DNA from: CAZEAC01 sp964510065
Lineage (GTDB): Bacteria; Bdellovibrionota_C; UBA2361; CAIXSY01
Length of the DNA stretch: 6,617 nt
Direction: 5' to 3'
Assembly (NCBI GenBank): GCA_964510065.1
Contig: CAZEAC010000135.1
Location: 1 to 6,617 of the forward strand
Positions within the stretch are counted from its first letter, which is position 1, and each line of letters opens with the position of its first letter. This document shows, in pieces, positions 1 through 6,050 of this stretch. The notes beneath the pieces were generated by a model, which worked only from the letters and a program-made list of their open reading frames with translations, did no database searches and was not told where the DNA came from. Made by a program: the position numbers and the translations under genes.

Positions 1-5
1 TTCCA

Positions 6-24
6 GGCTGATTTGCAATCAGCC
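6..24 (-). other. Perfect 8-bp hairpin after the DUF423 gene; terminator stem or tRNA-Cys-like anticodon arm
   Basis: Seen: ggctgatt (6-13) and aatcagcc (17-24) are perfect reverse complements around a 3-base centre, starting 28 bases past the DUF423 stop. No T-run follows on the minus strand before the window ends, so a classic intrinsic terminator cannot be shown. Read on the minus strand, the centre can also fold as a 5-bp stem GCTGA/TCAGC with a 7-base loop TTGCAAA. That is the loop of tRNA-Cys, with anticodon GCA, U33 and a purine at 37. Upstream, GGCT (about 43-46) could pair weakly with AGTC (about 31-34) as a D-stem, but five bases instead of one would then separate it from the anticodon stem. 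The T arm and acceptor 3' strand lie beyond the window. The hairpin is certain; its role is not. Confidence 0.4.
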
Positions 25-52
25 ACTTGACTTCTAACACAGCCTCTTCGCG

Positions 53-433
53 TTATTTATCCTTCTGCAGAGAGCCATACGCAAAAAGTACCCACGCAAT
101 TATAAAGGCAGTGCCGCCGAATGGTGTAATTGCACCGAGAATCTTTATATCAGTAATCGCGAGTGCGTAGAGTGAGCCGCTGAAAAGAAGAATTCCGAAA
201 AAGAGCAACCAGCCGATTATCGAGGCGATTTTCTTAGCGATCCTGTCTCGGTCGGCAACGAGTCCGAGTAGCAGCAGGCCGATTGCATGTATAAAATGAT
301 AGAGCACCGCCTTTTCATATATTTCCATGGAGTAGGGACTTAGGCTCTGCTTTAGTCCATGCGCGCCAAACGCTCCCGCCGCAACGGCGAGCGCCATACA
401 TAGTGAACCCAACGCAATCAAACGGCTTGGCAT
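53..433 (-). CDS. DUF423 family small integral membrane protein (YgdD/YwdK-like)
   Basis: A 126-residue hydrophobic protein of the usual DUF423 size. Four membrane segments can be read at roughly residues 4-22, 42-60, 67-90 and 97-120. Family-like signatures are GAFGAHGL (20-27) in the first segment, YHFIHAIGLLLLG (45-57), LFSGSLY (83-89) and PFGG (104-107) before the last helix. The C-terminus ends in a short charged tail, QKDK. The family sits in the inner membrane and has no established biochemical role. The ATG at 433 leaves the first helix complete, but no Shine-Dalgarno sequence precedes it (the adjacent bases are pyrimidine-rich). The gene lies 51 bases after the M48 peptidase stop on the same strand, so co-transcription is plausible but unproven. 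Family assignment is firm and function is unknown. Confidence 0.88.
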   Translation of the reverse strand: MPSRLIALGSLCMALAVAAGAFGAHGLKQSLSPYSMEIYEKAVLYHFIHAIGLLLLGLVADRDRIAKKIASIIGWLLFFGILLFSGSLYALAITDIKILGAITPFGGTAFIIAWVLFAYGSLQKDK

Positions 434-484
434 ACTTGGAGGGTACGGCAGCCCGTGTGAAGAAGCAATGTCTCAAGAAAAGAG

Positions 485-1477
485 TTATGCGAGTTGATGA
501 AGCCTTTGAATCCGCTTAATAAGCGGTGGATGCGTCGACCACACTGAATCGCGATCTGCCCTCTGCAGTCTCCGTTTTGGATCGGGATTAATGATAAACA
601 TATGTTCGGTGGCGCGGTTGTCGAGCTCTAGTTCATCGGGATCGGTCGCGATTTTTTTGAGCGCGGAAGCCAATGCGAGCGGATTTCTGCAAAACTTTAT
701 CGCGGTCGCGTCGGCCAAGTATTCGCGCTCTCGCGAAATTGCGAGTTGCAAAATCTTGGCAAGAAACGGCGCCATCCATGCGAAAAGTAACGCGACAAGC
801 ACCATCAAAAGGCCAATCACCGGATGCACTGAGTAATCAGACGCACTTGGGCCGCTCCTTGTCGTTCGACCACGAAGGCGAAATCCGTGGAGGAAACTTC
901 GGCAGAAAAAATCGGAGATAAGAACGATAATGCCAGCATATACTCCTACTAACATCATTAAACGAATATCATAGTTTTTAATGTGAGCCATTTCATGGGC
1001 GATAACTGCTTGAAGTTCGTCGCGGCTGAGCTTGCGGCGAAGCCCAGTAGTAATGCCGATTATTGCGTGCTTTGGATCACGCCCGGTAGCGAACGCATTC
1101 GGCGATTCGTCAAAAATGATATGAATCCGAGGCATCGGTAGGCCCGCGGCAATTGCCATCTCTTCGACAACGTTGAAGAGCTCGGGATCTTCGCAGTGCT
1201 CAATAGGCTTACTGTTGTTGACGAGCGAGACAATAAAGCTGCCGCAGTAGTAGGAAACAATTGATCCTATTAGAGCTAGCGCCACTCCTGCCATCGCTCC
1301 GTGGATAAATATCGAGGAAATTAGTCGTGAGGGAAGATCTCCACCGCGAATGAGCGGCCCGAAGAGACCAAGTGAGACGATGCCTCCGATAAGCGCGAGG
1401 ACGAGGCATATTGCCACTACAAGCCATCGTGAGACGCTCTTATTATGCTGGATAAGAGTTTCAAAAGTGAGGCTCAT
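485..1477 (-). CDS. M48 family zinc metallopeptidase, HtpX-like membrane protease
   Basis: A 330-residue membrane metalloprotease. The zinc site is clear: HEMAH at residues 161-165 supplies H161 and H165 as ligands and E162 as the catalytic base. The third ligand is probably E252 in SREREYLAD (248-256). STHPP (314-318) near the end matches the conserved C-terminal M48 motif. Hydrophobic segments lie at about 17-40, 52-76, 172-190 and 217-243, giving an HtpX-like topology with the active site on the cytoplasmic side by analogy. The 193-215 linker is Arg/Ser-rich. It is somewhat longer than E. coli HtpX (293 residues, from memory). HtpX proteases degrade damaged membrane proteins, and that role is inferred here from the family. 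lemA ends 27 bases upstream, which is the usual LemA-M48 pairing. The ATG at 1477 lacks a good Shine-Dalgarno, so translation may depend on coupling to lemA. The symbol htpX is not given because LemA-linked M48 proteins form several subgroups. Confidence 0.92.
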   Translation of the reverse strand: MSLTFETLIQHNKSVSRWLVVAICLVLALIGGIVSLGLFGPLIRGGDLPSRLISSIFIHGAMAGVALALIGSIVSYYCGSFIVSLVNNSKPIEHCEDPELFNVVEEMAIAAGLPMPRIHIIFDESPNAFATGRDPKHAIIGITTGLRRKLSRDELQAVIAHEMAHIKNYDIRLMMLVGVYAGIIVLISDFFCRSFLHGFRLRGRTTRSGPSASDYSVHPVIGLLMVLVALLFAWMAPFLAKILQLAISREREYLADATAIKFCRNPLALASALKKIATDPDELELDNRATEHMFIINPDPKRRLQRADRDSVWSTHPPLIKRIQRLHQLA

Positions 1478-1504
1478 CGTGCCGCCGTCAGGAGCCTTGA
1501 AGTG

Positions 1505-2077
1505 CTAAGAAAACGAGATTGATGGCGCCTGCTGAATTGCTGCTTTTTCAGACGGATCAACTTCGTAGAACTCCTTCCTGGTGAAGCCACCGAAGCCTGC
1601 CACCAAATTGCCCGGAACCTGGGCAATCGAGGTGTTAAAGACTGCCACAGTGTCATTATAGTGTTGGCGCGCAAAGGAGATCCGATTCTCAGTCGAGGTT
1701 ACCTCTTCCTGAAGCTTCAAGAAATTCTCGTTGGCCTTGAGGTCTGGATAGTTCTCCGTGAGTGCGAACAGCTGCCGCAACGCGCCGGAAAGTACGTTTT
1801 CCGCTGCAACCTGCTCTTTGACGCCGCTTTGCGCAGCTTGCACTGCAGCATTACGCGCTTTGATAACCCGCTCCAAAGTATCCTTTTCATGGGTGGCATA
1901 TCCTTTGACCGTTTCGACGAGGTTTGGGATAAGGTCGTGACGTCTTTTTAGTTGTACGTCGATTTGTGACCAAGCGTTTTCACAAGCGACACGCTTTTGA
2001 ACCAGGCCGTTGTAAGTTCCAATTACGACAAAAGCGACAACCGCAAGAAGTGCAAGGACGACAATTAATGTTGGCAT
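1505..2077 (-). CDS. lemA: LemA family protein
   Basis: A 190-residue protein of typical LemA length. Residues 4-22 form one N-terminal membrane anchor. The rest is a predicted helical domain carrying the family's hallmark stretches: YNGLVQKRV (22-30), ENAWSQIDVQLKRRHDLIPN (33-52), VETVKGYATHE (54-64), NFLKLQEE (118-125), TENRISFARQHYND (129-142) and the closing PGNLVAGFGGF (155-165). The exact role of LemA is unknown. The family is repeatedly found beside M48 proteases and is thought to act at the membrane. The start is well set: GAGGA (2084-2088 on the plus strand, complemented) lies six bases before the ATG. motB ends only 39 bases upstream and the M48 gene starts 27 bases downstream, so all three could share a transcript. 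The short gap before lemA is AT-rich and could hide its own promoter, but I see no convincing -35/-10 pair. Confidence 0.95.
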   Translation of the reverse strand: MPTLIVVLALLAVVAFVVIGTYNGLVQKRVACENAWSQIDVQLKRRHDLIPNLVETVKGYATHEKDTLERVIKARNAAVQAAQSGVKEQVAAENVLSGALRQLFALTENYPDLKANENFLKLQEEVTSTENRISFARQHYNDTVAVFNTSIAQVPGNLVAGFGGFTRKEFYEVDPSEKAAIQQAPSISFS

Positions 2078-2116
2078 ACTTAATCCTCATCGATTTAAGC
2101 AATAAATACTATACTA

Positions 2117-3373
2117 TCAAAAATTGGAAATTCGGTCAGGTGGTCCAACCACCGGATTGTCTCCGAATATGAGGCTTGGCGGAGGGTATTTACTTTCCTC
2201 GCGGGAGCGCTCCTCGGGAAGAAGTGTCACTTTCCTTCCGGCGGCGGCACTTGCCTCGGCGGCCTTTGCATTCCGTTCGTCTTCTTTCCTTTTCTCCTCA
2301 AGAGTCTTTGCGGCTTCCTTTGCATCTTCCGCCGCTTTTAGATCCTTGTTGAAACCATCTTCAATCGAACGGAAGCGATCAATTGCGTAGGGATCGCTTG
2401 GCAGGGTCTTTTGCGGCAAGGTCTTAAATCGCATCTTTAAAAGAATGCGGCGATTGCCAGCAGCTTCTGGAGTCTTCGGGTACTTAAGCTCGCGATCGGC
2501 ACGGCCAGCGACGTTGGCGATACGCTCAGGAGCAATTCCCGCGTTTATTAGCATCCTGCGCGCTGCATTTGCGCGATCAGAAGAGAGCTCCCAATTGCTG
2601 TAGCCGTCAGGACGTTTTGAAAATGGCATTGCGTCGGTGTGACCGATGATGTCGAGGCTGTTTGGCAGCCGTTTAATAAGGTCGGCAATTTTTCGTATAG
2701 GCAATTCGGCTTGGGGAGTAATGCTTGCGCTGCCGCTCAGGAACATGGAGGTTTTTGCCGTGTCCATAATTTCGATGTTGAGACCGTCGGCCTCCATGCG
2801 TACATCGACGATGCCGATGAGCTCTTTAAACTCTTTGCTTTCGGCAATCTCTTTCTCGATTTTTCCGGCAACTTCAGCCATCTGTTGGGCCTGCTGTTGC
2901 TGTTGAATCATCATTACCTGACCATCTTTGGGTAGGTCTTCAGAGGTCTCAATCAACGCCTTTTCAGTTGGGTTTGCTTCGTCGCCGGTGCCTTTGCCGG
3001 TATCGCCACGAGTGGTGATGCGCTTTTTGTCCTTTTCATCTTCGGCACCAGATTTTTTCTGCATCATCTCGAGACCATATTGTGGACGGACTTTTTTTTC
3101 TTCGGGAAGCGGTGGAGCCGCGTCAGGAAGTATTCCTGCCCCACCTATTTGCAACGGTGTGCCGGAGCCTTCAGAGAACAGTCCCGGTTTCCGAAAATAA
3201 GAGGCAATTGCCTGCTTCGTTGGAGCCGAGGCGCTATTGACGAGCCACATCACCATGAAAAAGGCCATCATAGCGGTTACGAAGTCCGCGTAAGCAACCT
3301 TCCAGGCACCACCGTGGTGGCCACCATGGCCGCCTTTTTTCTTGACGACAATGATCGGTTTTTCGTCGGCCAT
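2117..3373 (-). CDS. motB: Flagellar motor stator protein MotB with extended linker and C-terminal tail
   Basis: MotB anchors the stator to peptidoglycan and carries the proton-binding aspartate. The short N-terminus is His/Gly-rich (14-22). One membrane helix runs from about 27 to 47 (FVTAMMAFFMVMWLV), with the essential aspartate at D30 (E. coli D32). Residues 51-64 match the amphipathic plug region. A 120-residue linker follows, with a Pro-rich part, a Lys/Glu-rich part and a Gln run (157-164). The OmpA-like domain spans about 205-316: HTD (245-247), WELSSDRANAAR (261-272) and NRR (307-309) are the peptidoglycan-binding motifs. At 418 residues it is about 110 longer than E. coli MotB (308). 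Roughly 100 residues follow the OmpA domain, including an Ala/Lys/Glu-rich probable coiled coil (about 340-378) and a Pro-rich end. The start overlaps the motA stop by one base (TGATG), indicating translational coupling; AAAGG lies just upstream. Confidence 0.95.
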   Translation of the reverse strand: MADEKPIIVVKKKGGHGGHHGGAWKVAYADFVTAMMAFFMVMWLVNSASAPTKQAIASYFRKPGLFSEGSGTPLQIGGAGILPDAAPPLPEEKKVRPQYGLEMMQKKSGAEDEKDKKRITTRGDTGKGTGDEANPTEKALIETSEDLPKDGQVMMIQQQQQAQQMAEVAGKIEKEIAESKEFKELIGIVDVRMEADGLNIEIMDTAKTSMFLSGSASITPQAELPIRKIADLIKRLPNSLDIIGHTDAMPFSKRPDGYSNWELSSDRANAARRMLINAGIAPERIANVAGRADRELKYPKTPEAAGNRRILLKMRFKTLPQKTLPSDPYAIDRFRSIEDGFNKDLKAAEDAKEAAKTLEEKRKEDERNAKAAEASAAAGRKVTLLPEERSREESKYPPPSLIFGDNPVVGPPDRISNF

Positions 3374-4236
3374 CAGGCGCCTTTCTTCGCTTCTTTCATG
3401 ATCTCTTCAAGCTGTTCAGCGGTTGGACGCATGCTTGAGGGGATCGTTTTTCGTGCGAACTCGAGTGCGACTTGTGGTGGTGCACCACCGGCAAATGACA
3501 CAAGCCCGGCCTGTACGCATTTTAGAATTCCCGTCTGCTCGCGCACATTATGCTCCATCTTGGCGGCGAGTGGCCCGAAATAGCCGTAGGCCAGGAGAAT
3601 TCCCAACATTGTTCCGACGAGCGCGGCGGCGACGTGATGACCGATAACTGTCGGCGGCGCATCAAGGTGTTGCATGGTGATGATAACGCCCAAAACCGCG
3701 GCCACGATTCCTAGTCCCGGAAATGCGTCAGCGGTTTTCGCCATGACCAGAGGAAGGATTGCGGCCTCTTCGTGGTGCGTTTCGATTTCAGTGTCGAGCA
3801 GCCTCTCCAGGTCGAATGCGTTCACGACGCCGTCGACAAAGAGCCGGAGTGCCCCGGTGAGAGTCTCCATCAGATGATGATCGTGCGATACGAGAGGATA
3901 ACGTTTAAAGCGTGCGCTTTCATGCGGGTTTGAAAGATCGCCTTCGATGCCGAGCACGCCGTCTTTACGCATTGTATCGAAGATGCTGCCCATAAGGCCG
4001 AGAAGCTCCTTGTACTTCTGAGCATTAACGCCTGAGCCTTTAATTGCGCCAATTACCGCTGGCACGAAAGCCTTTAGTACCGTTCCAGGATTTCCGGTAA
4101 ACAGAGTACAAAACGCGGAGCCGCCGATAACGAGAAGTTCGAACGGTTGAAATAGCACAGGAAGCGGGCCGCCCGGACCGATGAAGCCGACGAGCACACA
4201 GATAGTCACCCCTAAGATTCCGGCGATAACGCCCAT
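3373..4236 (-). CDS. motA: Flagellar motor stator protein MotA
   Basis: A 287-residue membrane protein, the proton-channel partner of MotB that pushes on rotor protein FliG. Four membrane segments lie at about 2-20, 33-50, 172-190 and 200-220, with the large cytoplasmic loop between the second and third. Key residues fall at the same numbers as in E. coli MotA: R90 and E98 in the loop (the charged residues facing FliG), P173 in PGLGIVAAVLG and P222 in YGYFGPLA (the prolines tied to torque generation). The basic/acidic C-terminus is cytoplasmic. Length matches the proteobacterial-type MotA (E. coli 295). The start is supported by a strong Shine-Dalgarno, AGGGGAG (4246-4252 complemented), nine bases before the ATG. 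motB follows with a one-base overlap. The nearest convincing flagellar-type promoter is upstream of the small ORF at 4341-4562. The 104-base gap before motA has only a much poorer match. Confidence 0.96.
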   Translation of the reverse strand: MGVIAGILGVTICVLVGFIGPGGPLPVLFQPFELLVIGGSAFCTLFTGNPGTVLKAFVPAVIGAIKGSGVNAQKYKELLGLMGSIFDTMRKDGVLGIEGDLSNPHESARFKRYPLVSHDHHLMETLTGALRLFVDGVVNAFDLERLLDTEIETHHEEAAILPLVMAKTADAFPGLGIVAAVLGVIITMQHLDAPPTVIGHHVAAALVGTMLGILLAYGYFGPLAAKMEHNVREQTGILKCVQAGLVSFAGGAPPQVALEFARKTIPSSMRPTAEQLEEIMKEAKKGA

Positions 4237-4340
4237 GACACTTTACTCCCCTGAGAAAATCGCTCAAAGCTTAAAATCGTGAGAATCGAGGATTATCTTG
4301 AGCAGAGAGTGGAGCTATTCGGACTACCTGTAGAACAAAG

Positions 4341-4562
4341 TTACTTGTTCTGGTCCGTCTTTTCGCTTTGTGTCAGAGCGGCTATAAAATCAATCGCTCT
4401 ATCGACGGATTGCCTCGACCATTTATCATGGGTCGGAATTGATATTTTGTTCAGGATGAAATTCAGTGGCGGCACAAGACGGGGAGCAAGCAGCTCTGTT
4501 TCCGAATAAAACCACCTAGAAACCGCAATTACAGACACAAAAACGAAGACCAAGCGCAGCAT
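4341..4562 (-). CDS. Small membrane-anchored protein of unknown function upstream of motA
   Basis: Not recognised as any named family. The chosen start gives 73 residues. The open frame continues to 4667 (108 residues), but the ATG at 4562 is preceded by GGGGAGG (4567-4573 complemented) four bases away, and it puts a hydrophobic segment right at the N-terminus (LRLVFVFVSVIAVSRWF, residues 2-18). That layout is a signal anchor or uncleaved signal peptide. The remainder (19-73) is probably periplasmic, with Pro/Leu-rich stretches (LLAPRLVPPLNFIL, 24-37) and a helical, charged end (SVDRAIDFIAALTQ, 52-65). No Cys or catalytic motif is seen. It lies 104 bases before motA on the same strand and behind a sigma-28-like promoter, so a link to motility is inferred, not shown. 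The very good Shine-Dalgarno is the main argument that it is real. Confidence 0.6.
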   Translation of the reverse strand: MLRLVFVFVSVIAVSRWFYSETELLAPRLVPPLNFILNKISIPTHDKWSRQSVDRAIDFIAALTQSEKTDQNK

Positions 4563-4566
4563 ACTA

Positions 4567-4573
4567 CCTCCCC
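4567..4573 (-). promoter_or_regulatory. Shine-Dalgarno that fixes the start of the small ORF
   Basis: The minus strand reads GGGGAGG, then tagt, then ATG. This near-perfect ribosome binding site, with a slightly short 4-base spacer, selects the internal ATG at 4562. No comparable purine-rich site supports the upstream ATG at 4667. Confidence 0.65.
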
Positions 4574-4617
4574 TAAAAACAGCCCGATACAAGCGGGTTG
4601 CTCGCTTACTAATTCTG

Positions 4618-4645
4618 AAATCGGCTGATAGTGCAGAAATATTGA
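4618..4645 (-). promoter_or_regulatory. Candidate sigma-28 (FliA) promoter for the small ORF and motAB
   Basis: On the minus strand, TCAA (4645-4642) is followed after 16 bases by GCCGATTT (4625-4618). The sigma-28 consensus is TAAA, 15 bases, GCCGATAA. The -10 element matches six of eight positions with the GCCGAT core exact. The -35 matches three of four, and the spacing is one base longer than optimal. It lies 55 bases before the start of the small ORF and is the best flagellar-type promoter I can see upstream of motA. Stator genes are commonly sigma-28-dependent, which makes the match biologically sensible. It was found by eye and could be chance. Confidence 0.45.
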
Positions 4646-4700
4646 CCTTTTTTTCTACAGGGAGCACTTCTAGTACCTCAAACGAAATCTTCTCACCTTT

Positions 4701-4780
4701 CTCTCCCTCGGTGATCTCTGTGCCTGTGGTTTTTTTTACGAAAGATAAACCACAGAGGCACAGAGATTACCGAGGGAGAG
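4701..4780. repeat. Long imperfect inverted repeat containing ACCACAGAGGCACAGAGA
   Basis: The left arm (4701-4732) and right arm (4747-4780) are reverse complements over about 32 bases. The only differences are one G/T wobble (4713) and a two-base insertion in the right arm. The loop is 14 bases (4733-4746). The arms begin CTCTCCCTCGGT and end TGTGGTTT. Transcribed in either direction it would form a very stable hairpin. The CACAGAGGCACAGAGA core resembles dispersed intergenic repeats that I recall from several environmental phyla. It sits between the vWA gene and the small ORF and overlaps no plausible gene. It could be a repetitive extragenic palindrome, a non-autonomous mobile unit, or a bidirectional transcription barrier. 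The inverted repeat is certain; identity as a dispersed family is inferred. Confidence 0.75.
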
Positions 4781-4865
4781 CCGAGAGCGGGGATAAGTTA
4801 TTTTGTTTACACTGCATAAGTGCAAAGATAACGCGAACATACGCAGTACTTTAAAAAGGGGAAAG

Positions 4866-4906
4866 AACCGCGGAGCAACATAAAACCCTTATCTCCACTC
4901 GCGGTT
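4866..4906 (-). terminator. Second hairpin downstream of the vWA gene, followed by a T-run
   Basis: aaccgcg (4866-4872) pairs with cgcggtt (4900-4906); alternatively aaccgc (4866-4871) stacks on ggag (4872-4875) pairing with ctcc (4893-4896). The loop is AT-rich. On the minus strand the stem is followed after about nine bases by TTTTT (4857-4853). The T-run is not immediately next to the stem, so this is a weak candidate terminator for the vWA transcript. Confidence 0.3.
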
Positions 4907-4914
4907 GTGTGCAG

Positions 4915-4944
4915 GCCTGGATCTCGCGGCAGCGAGATCCAGGC
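4915..4944 (-). terminator. Strong 13-bp hairpin just after the vWA stop codon
   Basis: gcctggatctcgc (4915-4927) and gcgagatccaggc (4932-4944) are perfect reverse complements with a 4-base loop. The stem begins 17 bases past the vWA stop. No T-run follows directly on either strand, so it does not meet the strict intrinsic-terminator pattern. Together with the hairpin at 4866-4906 it probably ends or stabilises the vWA messenger. Confidence 0.55.
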
Positions 4945-4961
4945 GCTGTGTAGCAATGGCC

Positions 4962-6050
4962 TTAGGCCTCCTTCACACGATACATGAAGGTCGTCCCGGC
5001 ACGCAGTTTGCGATTGACCGATGTCGACTGGACCCAGACCCGGAATCCCGGAAGGGGATTTGCCCGGACCTCTCCACGGACCCCGTACGGCAGCCGAATC
5101 ATCTCGCGAGCCTGCGTGCCGGTGAAAAGTTCCGCGCTGCCCAGGTCTTCAAGGATCACCTCCTTGTTCTCCTGAATCAGTTCGGTGCGCTCGGTCAGCG
5201 GATAAAAGCCGCGACCCTTTTCAAAGTCAATGCCGCGGCGCTCCACGAAGTCGCGAATCGCCTCGTCACGCTTGACGTTGAAGACCTGGAAGGTCGCCGG
5301 GTCAACCGGAGTAAGCCGGTCGGCGCGGCTCTTACGGACGCGTTTCGCGCGGCCGGCGAGGGTGTCGAAGATATCTTCGAGCCCATATCCGACCTTGCCC
5401 TGCGAGAAGACCTCTTTCTCGTAGGCCTGAAACACATCCTGCGACTCCTGCTTAAAGGCGATGCCCAGAAGCAGTGTTTCGATGAAGCGGAACTGATCCA
5501 GCTTCAGGTGCAGGCCGCCGGTAATCTCTGCCAACTCGCGGTAAAACGAGGTGGCGTGAGTCCGGTTCAAGCACTGCACCGCATAGACCTGGATATTGGA
5601 CTCGCGAAGCATTGCCGCTTCGTTTCGCCAATCAAGCCGGTCCTTGTTCAGCCGGTAGCTTGGCGCGTGCGGCACATCGTCGCCGATGAGCACGAGAACG
5701 CGCTGTTTGTCGGCTTTCCAGGTGGCGCCGCGAGCTTTCCGCAGCACCTCCTCGTAGCACTCCTCGGCGTCACCGCCGCAGGTGCGGCCGACCTTTTCAA
5801 TCCAGCGCGCAAGCCGGCTGGTGTCGGAAGTGAGGTCGATCATCTGAGTGACGTAGGTACTGCCCGCGTCACAGTAGTCACCGTGGGCAATCACGCCCAC
5901 GCGCAGATCCGGAACCTTCGAGAACATGCGCCGGACCAGAAGCTCGACTTTCTCTTTCACCTCTTCGATGCAGGATGCCATCGAACCGGTCGTGTCAAAC
6001 GAAATAAGCAGGTCAACCCCGCTTGCATTAACCGCAGCTGTCTTGTTCAT
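4962..6050 (-). CDS. von Willebrand factor type A domain protein with unrecognised C-terminal region
   Basis: A 362-residue protein with no signal peptide or membrane segment, so probably cytoplasmic. A vWA domain covers about residues 11-200. The first strand LLISFDTTGSM holds the MIDAS metal site D19-x-T21-x-S23, where Thr replaces the usual middle Ser. Further conserved-looking points are VGVIAHGDY (51-59), CGGDAEECYEEVLRKA (91-106) and VLVLIGDDVPHAP (118-130). The pattern DTTGSM plus GGD-x-EE resembles the vWA domains associated with alpha-kinase-type proteins (from memory). vWA domains bind partner proteins through a metal ion. The rest (about 205-362) is charged, with an acidic/basic helical stretch and a final YGVRGEVRANPLPGFRVWV (322-340), and I do not recognise it. 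The ATG at 6050 has no Shine-Dalgarno, and no upstream in-frame ATG or GTG was found nearby. Hand-counted lines are 57-67% GC, against 33-45% in some flanking lines. It stands alone. The domain call is firm; the role is unknown. Confidence 0.85.
   Translation of the reverse strand: MNKTAAVNASGVDLLISFDTTGSMASCIEEVKEKVELLVRRMFSKVPDLRVGVIAHGDYCDAGSTYVTQMIDLTSDTSRLARWIEKVGRTCGGDAEECYEEVLRKARGATWKADKQRVLVLIGDDVPHAPSYRLNKDRLDWRNEAAMLRESNIQVYAVQCLNRTHATSFYRELAEITGGLHLKLDQFRFIETLLLGIAFKQESQDVFQAYEKEVFSQGKVGYGLEDIFDTLAGRAKRVRKSRADRLTPVDPATFQVFNVKRDEAIRDFVERRGIDFEKGRGFYPLTERTELIQENKEVILEDLGSAELFTGTQAREMIRLPYGVRGEVRANPLPGFRVWVQSTSVNRKLRAGTTFMYRVKEA

Noticed and set aside
3080..3583. A 167-codon plus-strand open frame
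   Set aside because: It lies opposite the motA-motB junction, where both minus-strand genes are unmistakable. The product resembles no protein.
4266..4310. A second sigma-28-like site in the gap just before motA (TCAA, 16 bases, CACGATTT)
   Set aside because: Only the CGAT core of the -10 matches, so it is clearly weaker than the site at 4618-4645.
4332..4351. Hairpin agaacaa / ttgttct overlapping the end of the small ORF
   Set aside because: The stem is only 7 bp of AT-rich sequence with no T-run after it on the minus strand, so it is not convincing as a terminator between the small ORF and motA.
4563..4667. A longer 108-residue version of the small ORF starting at 4667
   Set aside because: It lacks a ribosome binding site, would place the hydrophobic anchor internally, and would start upstream of the candidate promoter's -10. 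The ATG at 4562 has GGGGAGG before it.
4701..4780. CRISPR array
   Set aside because: There are only two arms, in inverted orientation, with no regular direct repeats or spacers and no cas genes.
4642..4854. A 70-codon plus-strand open frame
   Set aside because: It runs through both arms of the inverted repeat and has Ser/Thr/Pro-rich composition without any motif or ribosome binding site.
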